Shown here: piece after piece, positions 19,530-23,851 of the stretch
Numbering within the stretch: the first letter of the stretch is position 1
Layout: every line of letters starts with the position of its first letter
Assembly (NCBI GenBank): GCA_013115145.1
Contig: JAAPAO010000557.1
Location: forward strand, 1 to 23,851
DNA: 23,851 nucleotides
Direction: 5' to 3'
Source: Perkinsus chesapeaki
Lineage: Eukaryota; Perkinsozoa; Perkinsida; Perkinsidae
Notes under the pieces: generated by a model
Databases searched by the model: none
What the model saw: the letters and a program-made list of their open reading frames with translations, nothing else
Told to the model about the DNA's origin: nothing
Program-made: the position numbers and the translations under genes

Positions 19530-20409
19530 ATGATAATGGCATCACCCTCCATTCCTTATACTGTAGTAGTACCACCAATACCTGATAGGAATATCGATAT
19601 AAGGAAGTGATGATTGCGTATAGTACTATGGGTTGGTTGGTATCTATTGTTGTTATTACTAGGTATTATGGTGCCAGAGATGATATAATGCCTAAGCTAG
19701 AACTAGCGATAGAAGCATTGTTAAAGGAGATAAAGAATAATGGGCATTTAATATATTGGATTAAGAAAAGAGTAATATGGATATGTGCTTATTAATATGT
19801 TAATATTATAGCCCTACTGTTAATTATAATATTATATATCGTAGTAGGAGATGGAGCATGAGGCTAAACGTAAACGTGCATCTAATAAGAGACAATCAAC
19901 GACGCTTAAGCGGTCTAACTCGGGGAGCAGATTAGTAGGAGGAGCTCATAGAGCATCAAGGGTGACAAGATCAAGCTATTTAACACATGTTAATAATAAT
20001 GATGATGCTTTATCTGTTATATCTACATCTCGTATGTCATTATATTCTACCTATGATGATGATGTTAAATCATATAATGGTGACCACCAGGAGCAGCAGG
20101 ATGATGATGAGGACAATGACACCACTGTGATAGCTGAGTTTAACCCTTTAAAATGGTTAGCTGATTATATTACACAACAACACTGTACTACGTATAAGAA
20201 TGTAGTGGATAATGATGATAATAATAAGGGGAAGGATGAAGGTAGGAGTAGGGTTATATGATAAATTAGAATACTAACAAGTGATGGTATTGTGTACTAT
20301 GTTAGAGGCACCTGTGGAGGAAGGAGTAGCTTTAGTAGAAGAAGAGGAAAAGGAGAAGGAGAAGAGCGAAGATACATCTGTCATAGAGAATGTTAATGAT
20401 ACATGTTGA
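19530..20409 (+). CDS. Hypothetical protein with DPY30-like C-terminal helix motif
   Basis: Four exons (19530-19606, 19663-19771, 19848-20241, 20306-20409) join in phase to give 227 residues; the introns are 56, 76 and 64 bp. The conserved-looking parts are the N-terminus, YTVVVPPIPD followed by YYGARDDIMPKLELAIEALL and a helix to KKR, and a later FNPLKWLADYITQQH. The latter resembles the DPY30/RIIa-type motif (xNPxxxLAxYL) found in axonemal and chromatin scaffold proteins. Between them lies a basic then acidic, Ser/Asp-rich linker, and the tail is Glu/Lys-rich. An axonemal or docking role is possible but speculative. An ATG at 19536 is an alternative start two codons later. Confidence 0.55.
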
Positions 20410-20478
20410 TGAAAGCATGATAATATCACACTATAATATCACTATAATAATAATGTATTTCTTATTACCCTATATGTA

Positions 20479-22456
20479 ATGTCGTGTTATCATGCTAATA
20501 ATAATATTAGGGTTTTCATATGTTACCACGACTCTATGATGCAGCAGAAACAACAACAGCAGCACTATGATCACATAATGAAAGGAGTCCAACAATCATC
20601 ACGATCATCATCTCCATCACTCTACCATCGTCTGACTGCTCCTATAGCTCCGAGAGCACAACAACCTCGAGCACCTCCAGCACCAGCAACAGCTGCAGCA
20701 CCTGTACAACAACGAGGAGCTCCAGCACCAGCAACAGCAACAGCTGCACCTGTACAACAACGAGGAGCTCCAGCACCAGCAACAGCTGCAGTACCTGTGC
20801 AACAACGAGCACCTCTAGCACCAGCAACAGCTGCAGCACCTGTACAACAACGAGGACAGTCTTCTTTTTCTTCTTCTTGTTCATTTCGGTGGAATACGGA
20901 TAGTTATGCAGCAACACCTAGGGTAGATAATAACACTAATTGCACTATACCAAAAGATAGTGATGGAGGACGCCACCGCCAACAACAGCAAGAAGAAGAA
21001 GAAGTAGGACAACGTGGACAAGAAGGGGAACATCTGAAGAAGGTAAAGACGCATCGTAAGAAGAAGCATAGAGGGGAAGTACTTGCGACTAGTAAGAGTG
21101 GTACTCATCATCATCACCGACATCATCATCATCATGATCATGGTCATCATCATAAGGGTCATAAAAGACATAGTTCATCTAGTAAGGAGGATGGTATCAA
21201 GAAGAGTAGGAAGATTATTGATATAAATAATAGTAAGAATGATGCAATACCACTAAAAAGAAGGTGTTCAGAAGCAGTACCATCATTATCCGAATTAGTA
21301 GCTAATCATAATAAACCTACAACGCCTATTAATAATATAAGGTCTCTTACTGGTCGTATGTCAACAACAACAACAACTACTCCAATAAGGACCCCACTAC
21401 CACCTTTAAGATCAGTCTATCATCATCAACATCAACAAGGACAGTTTAATAAGAAGGCCGCGGCCACTGGCGGCAGTAGTAACGGTAGTGGTGGTGGTGT
21501 TACTAGTAATGGATTTGCTCCTAAATATGTTCCTAAAGGTGAGCATGCTGATAAAAGGAGTAAAACTATTGGTCATACTAATGAATGTCCAGTAAAACAT
21601 AAATGGGTAGTAGATGGTAGTAGTACAAATAGTGGAACTACTACTACCAACGCACAGCGTCAAATAGGTGGTGCTGGAGGAGGAGGCTGCTGCTGCCCAG
21701 TATGTAGTGCTTTATTAGAGCCACATGCTACAAGAGCTAAGGAGAATAACTTACGCTTATTAACAACTGCTATTGATGTATCACCTGATACTAAAACAAT
21801 AACATTACGGTATGGTTGTAGATATGGTCATAAATTTACACAACAACAGGATGTATCAGCACCATATGATAAGCCATTATCATGTCCACATTGTAGATTA
21901 GCTAAAGCTCCTTCTCCACCACCATCAATGAGATCAACCCCCTTCAAGAAACCATACCGTAATAACAATCACAATAATGGAGTATCTCGTGGATCAGGAG
22001 GATGTATTGATCCATTAATTGGTATGTCAGCAAGAGATAGGCAAGCTGCTGCATTAAAGGCAGCTAGATTGGAATATGAAGCATCACTACATAAAGGTAT
22101 ATCACCTATGACAATAGAAAATAGTGCTAAAATTAATAAACTTGTTGCTAAATTAAAAGCTCAAGTTCCTAGTACACGTGAGCAGGTTGTATTAGGGATA
22201 GTTGAATGTCCACATGAGCTTGGATTATGGACCTTATTACGTACTTTATTGGATTTACATCCACAACCAGGTCAAACAGAAGTTGATAGGGATAGGGTAA
22301 GTTATTATATAACTATAAGTATAGTATTATTTATTATTATCTTAGTTATATCGTCGTGCAGCACTGTTATGTCATCCTGATAAATGTGACCATGAGCGTG
22401 CTAAAGAAGCCTTTGCTAAGTTAAGCGCTGAATATGCATCATCATCTAATAAGTGA
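20479..22456 (+). CDS. J-domain protein with zinc ribbon and disordered repeat-rich N-terminus
   Basis: Exon 1 is 20479-22296 and exon 2 is 22346-22456, joined in phase across a 49-bp intron, giving 642 residues. The N-terminal 140 residues are Gln/Ala/Pro-rich, with four tandem copies of PVQQRGAPAPATA-like units; then come Glu-, Lys- and His-rich stretches. A putative zinc ribbon is formed by C-P-V-C near residues 406-409 and C-P-H-C at 469-472, with RYGCRYGHKF between. The C-terminus is a J-domain: ECPHELGLWTLL, then YRRAALLCHPDKCDHERAKE with the HPD motif at about 616-618. J-domains stimulate Hsp70 ATPase, so this is probably a dedicated co-chaperone. The intron lies just before the HPD helix. 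The start is uncertain: ATG 20453 with a 35-bp intron, or ATG 20536, are alternatives. Confidence 0.7.
20680..20860 (+). repeat. Four tandem 45-48-bp coding repeats
   Basis: The string CCTGTACAAC (CCTGTGCAAC in the third copy) begins at 20701, 20749, 20794 and 20839. This gives repeat periods of 48, 45 and 45 bp, all multiples of three. Each copy encodes PVQQR plus an Ala/Pro-rich stretch. Copy number is likely to vary. Confidence 0.8.
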
Positions 22457-22916
22457 TAACCTAACTCCTAACCAATATACTTATCGTAACATAACCGATA
22501 ATAACACCACTGCCTATCTTCCACTCTTCTTGTTGTTTTTGCTGCTGCTTGGATCATCATCATTACTAACGTTTGCTGATTGTATAGCCATCCTCCTCCT
22601 CATCCTCCTTTCGCCGTCTCTTCCTGCTGCTACTGCTGCCCTTAATATAGGGCATTGGTAATACTTGATTATTATTGTTGTTGTTATGTTGATACGGATG
22701 ATAGTACTGTTATTATTGATACGTAGAGGTTATTATGATTGTTTTATTCATATTATTAGTAGTATTATTATCCTTCTCTTGAGTAGTATTGTAACATTAT
22801 TACACTGTATTACTAGTGCCTAGATATTAGATATCATCCACCTATTGTGTTACTCTTATTAATATTATTAGTATTAATAGAGTAGCCCATACCCTTGAAG
22901 GTTATAAAGCAATACT
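22457..22916. other. Intergenic stretch, no gene recognised
   Basis: AT-rich with CTG/CTC-rich patches. A plus-strand frame at 22434-22661 starts inside the J-domain exon in another frame and encodes mostly Leu/Ser; it is probably chance. A pyrimidine-rich CCCATACCCTTGAAG at about 22887-22901 could be a splice acceptor for the next gene. Confidence 0.4.
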
Positions 22917-23741
22917 ATGTCAACTACAGCAGCAGCAGCAGCAGCAGGAGGAGGAGGTGTGGAGGGAACTCATACCACAATTGACAATGCTACCACTACC
23001 ACCAGCATCATCCACAACAACAACAACAACAACCAAGAACAGGAGGACGATAATAAGGGCAACAGCAGCAGCATCACTGATCAGGCTAACCACGAAGTTA
23101 AACTACTACTCAGAGTGGCTAGTATTGTGGTTGCTGATAATGCCTTCCTTACCTTAGGGTGATACCTTAAAGGTTTATAATACTGCAATAGTGTTAGAAG
23201 AGGATGAGATGTCAAGTGGTAGACGTATTATAATACATGTTGATATACCATCAATATTACATAGATCAAGGAGAGGAAAGGAGCAGCAGCAGTACTCTAC
23301 TGATATTATTGTAATACTATATTGTTAATTATTAATAGCATTATATAGGTTGTTATGATTATAGGTTAATAGATGGCTTGCTTCAATGGCATGGGGTAGA
23401 ATAGATGATACTACTGGTGATTGGATATTAGCTGTAGATAAGATATCTATAAACCCACCAATAGATGAGAACCAAGTAAGGCAGCAGCAGCAGCATTATG
23501 ATTGGTATTGGGTATGTTTACATGCCACATTTAGTCATCATCATGTAATAGTGAACACCACCAGCAGCAGCAGGATACACAACAATACACTACTGACGGA
23601 GTAGGAGGAGAAGGAGAGCTGGCTAATAGTATACTCATTACATACTTGGAATACTTGGAGAATAAATATATAAGAGAACGAGGATATGATAATGAGGAAG
23701 AGGATGATGATGGTGAAGTAGAGGAGGTTGATAAAGAGTAA
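22917..23741 (+). CDS. Hypothetical protein, low-complexity N-terminus, acidic C-terminus
   Basis: Four exons (22917-23114, 23158-23310, 23365-23475, 23535-23741) join in phase, with introns of 43, 54 and 59 bp, giving 222 residues. The first 55 residues are Ala/Gly/Thr/Asn-rich. The middle (GDTLKVYNTAIVLEEDE, IIIHVDIPSIL, then GDWILAVDKISINPP) alternates strands and could be a small beta-barrel such as an OB fold, but no family is recognised. A Ser/His/Gln-rich linker then leads to a helix (LANSILITYLEYLENKYI) and a Glu/Asp-rich end. The Met at 22917 is chosen because the first intron fits its frame. Confidence 0.5.
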
Positions 23742-23851
23742 TGATAATAATAACAATACTACTACTACTACTACTTCATTCATTCATTCATTCATCAAGC
23801 GCATAAATCCAACTGAGGGACGTGCGCGCTCCGAATATTAGTGAAATAATG
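23742..23851. repeat. Terminal microsatellites: (CTA)n and (TTCA)n
   Basis: ACTACTACT-type triplets at about 23757-23775 are followed by five TTCA units (about 23776-23795). The last 55 bp become less AT-rich, but no frame long enough to call is visible before the end. Confidence 0.6.

Noticed and set aside
20617-21171. Minus-strand Cys/Ser/Leu/Met-rich frames
   Set aside because: They are shadows of the triplet repeats in the J-domain gene (reverse of CAGCAACAG and CATCATCAT).
22434-22661. 75-codon plus frame with hydrophobic Leu-rich segment
   Set aside because: It starts out of frame inside the J-domain exon and is mainly translated CTTCTTGTT-type repeats.
1-23851. tRNA, rRNA or CRISPR arrays
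   Set aside because: I found no convincing cloverleaf with a T-loop, no rRNA-like segment and no regular repeat-spacer array; the triplet runs are microsatellites.

Overview
The window is eukaryotic nuclear DNA from a compact, intron-rich protist genome. The evidence is an intronless 60S ribosomal protein L4 gene, a TFIIIC subunit gene broken by about 21 very small GT-AG introns, a cupin/JmjC oxygenase gene, a Ragulator LAMTOR2-like gene and a J-domain gene. Codon habits, tiny introns, helical-repeat proteins and a secreted GH18-like protein would fit an alveolate such as a perkinsid (Perkinsus-like). I cannot prove the taxon from sequence alone, so this is a moderate-confidence inference.

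Layout. 1-2949: purine-rich non-coding DNA, then a multi-exon minus-strand gene (about 420-2949, open at the left) whose core resembles a DDE transposase. 2950-3739: no gene recognised, but a cluster of short inverted repeats. 3740-4856 (-): three-exon secreted GH18-like protein with a degenerate catalytic motif. 4857-6124: no convincing gene; contains a threefold 52-bp repeat. 6125-7688 (-): alpha-helical protein gene with one apparent homopolymer frameshift. 8027-8665 (-): small membrane-type hypothetical gene. 8902-13688 (-): TFIIIC subunit 3 (GTF3C3/Tfc4 type TPR protein), about 22 exons. 13839-15025 (-): eight-exon hypothetical gene. Then five to six plus-strand genes packed head to tail: RPL4 (15183-16370), cupin/JmjC oxygenase (16499-18645), LAMTOR2-like (18787-19400), a DPY30-motif-like hypothetical (19530-20409), a J-domain/zinc-ribbon protein (20479-22456) and a hypothetical (22917-23741).

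The two halves differ. Left of about 7.7 kb the DNA is mixed in composition and introns mostly end in CAG. Right of about 8.0 kb it is AT-rich, full of GAT/TCA/ACT-type triplet runs that become poly-Asp, poly-Ser, poly-His, poly-Thr and poly-Glu in the proteins, and introns mostly end in TAG. RPL4 is an island of strongly biased codons inside this. The right half is a housekeeping neighbourhood (translation, Pol III transcription, nutrient signalling, chaperone); no pathway joins the genes. The left half carries accessory material (transposase-like gene, secreted GH18-like protein). All spliced models were built by eye from splice sites and reading phase and have no transcript support.
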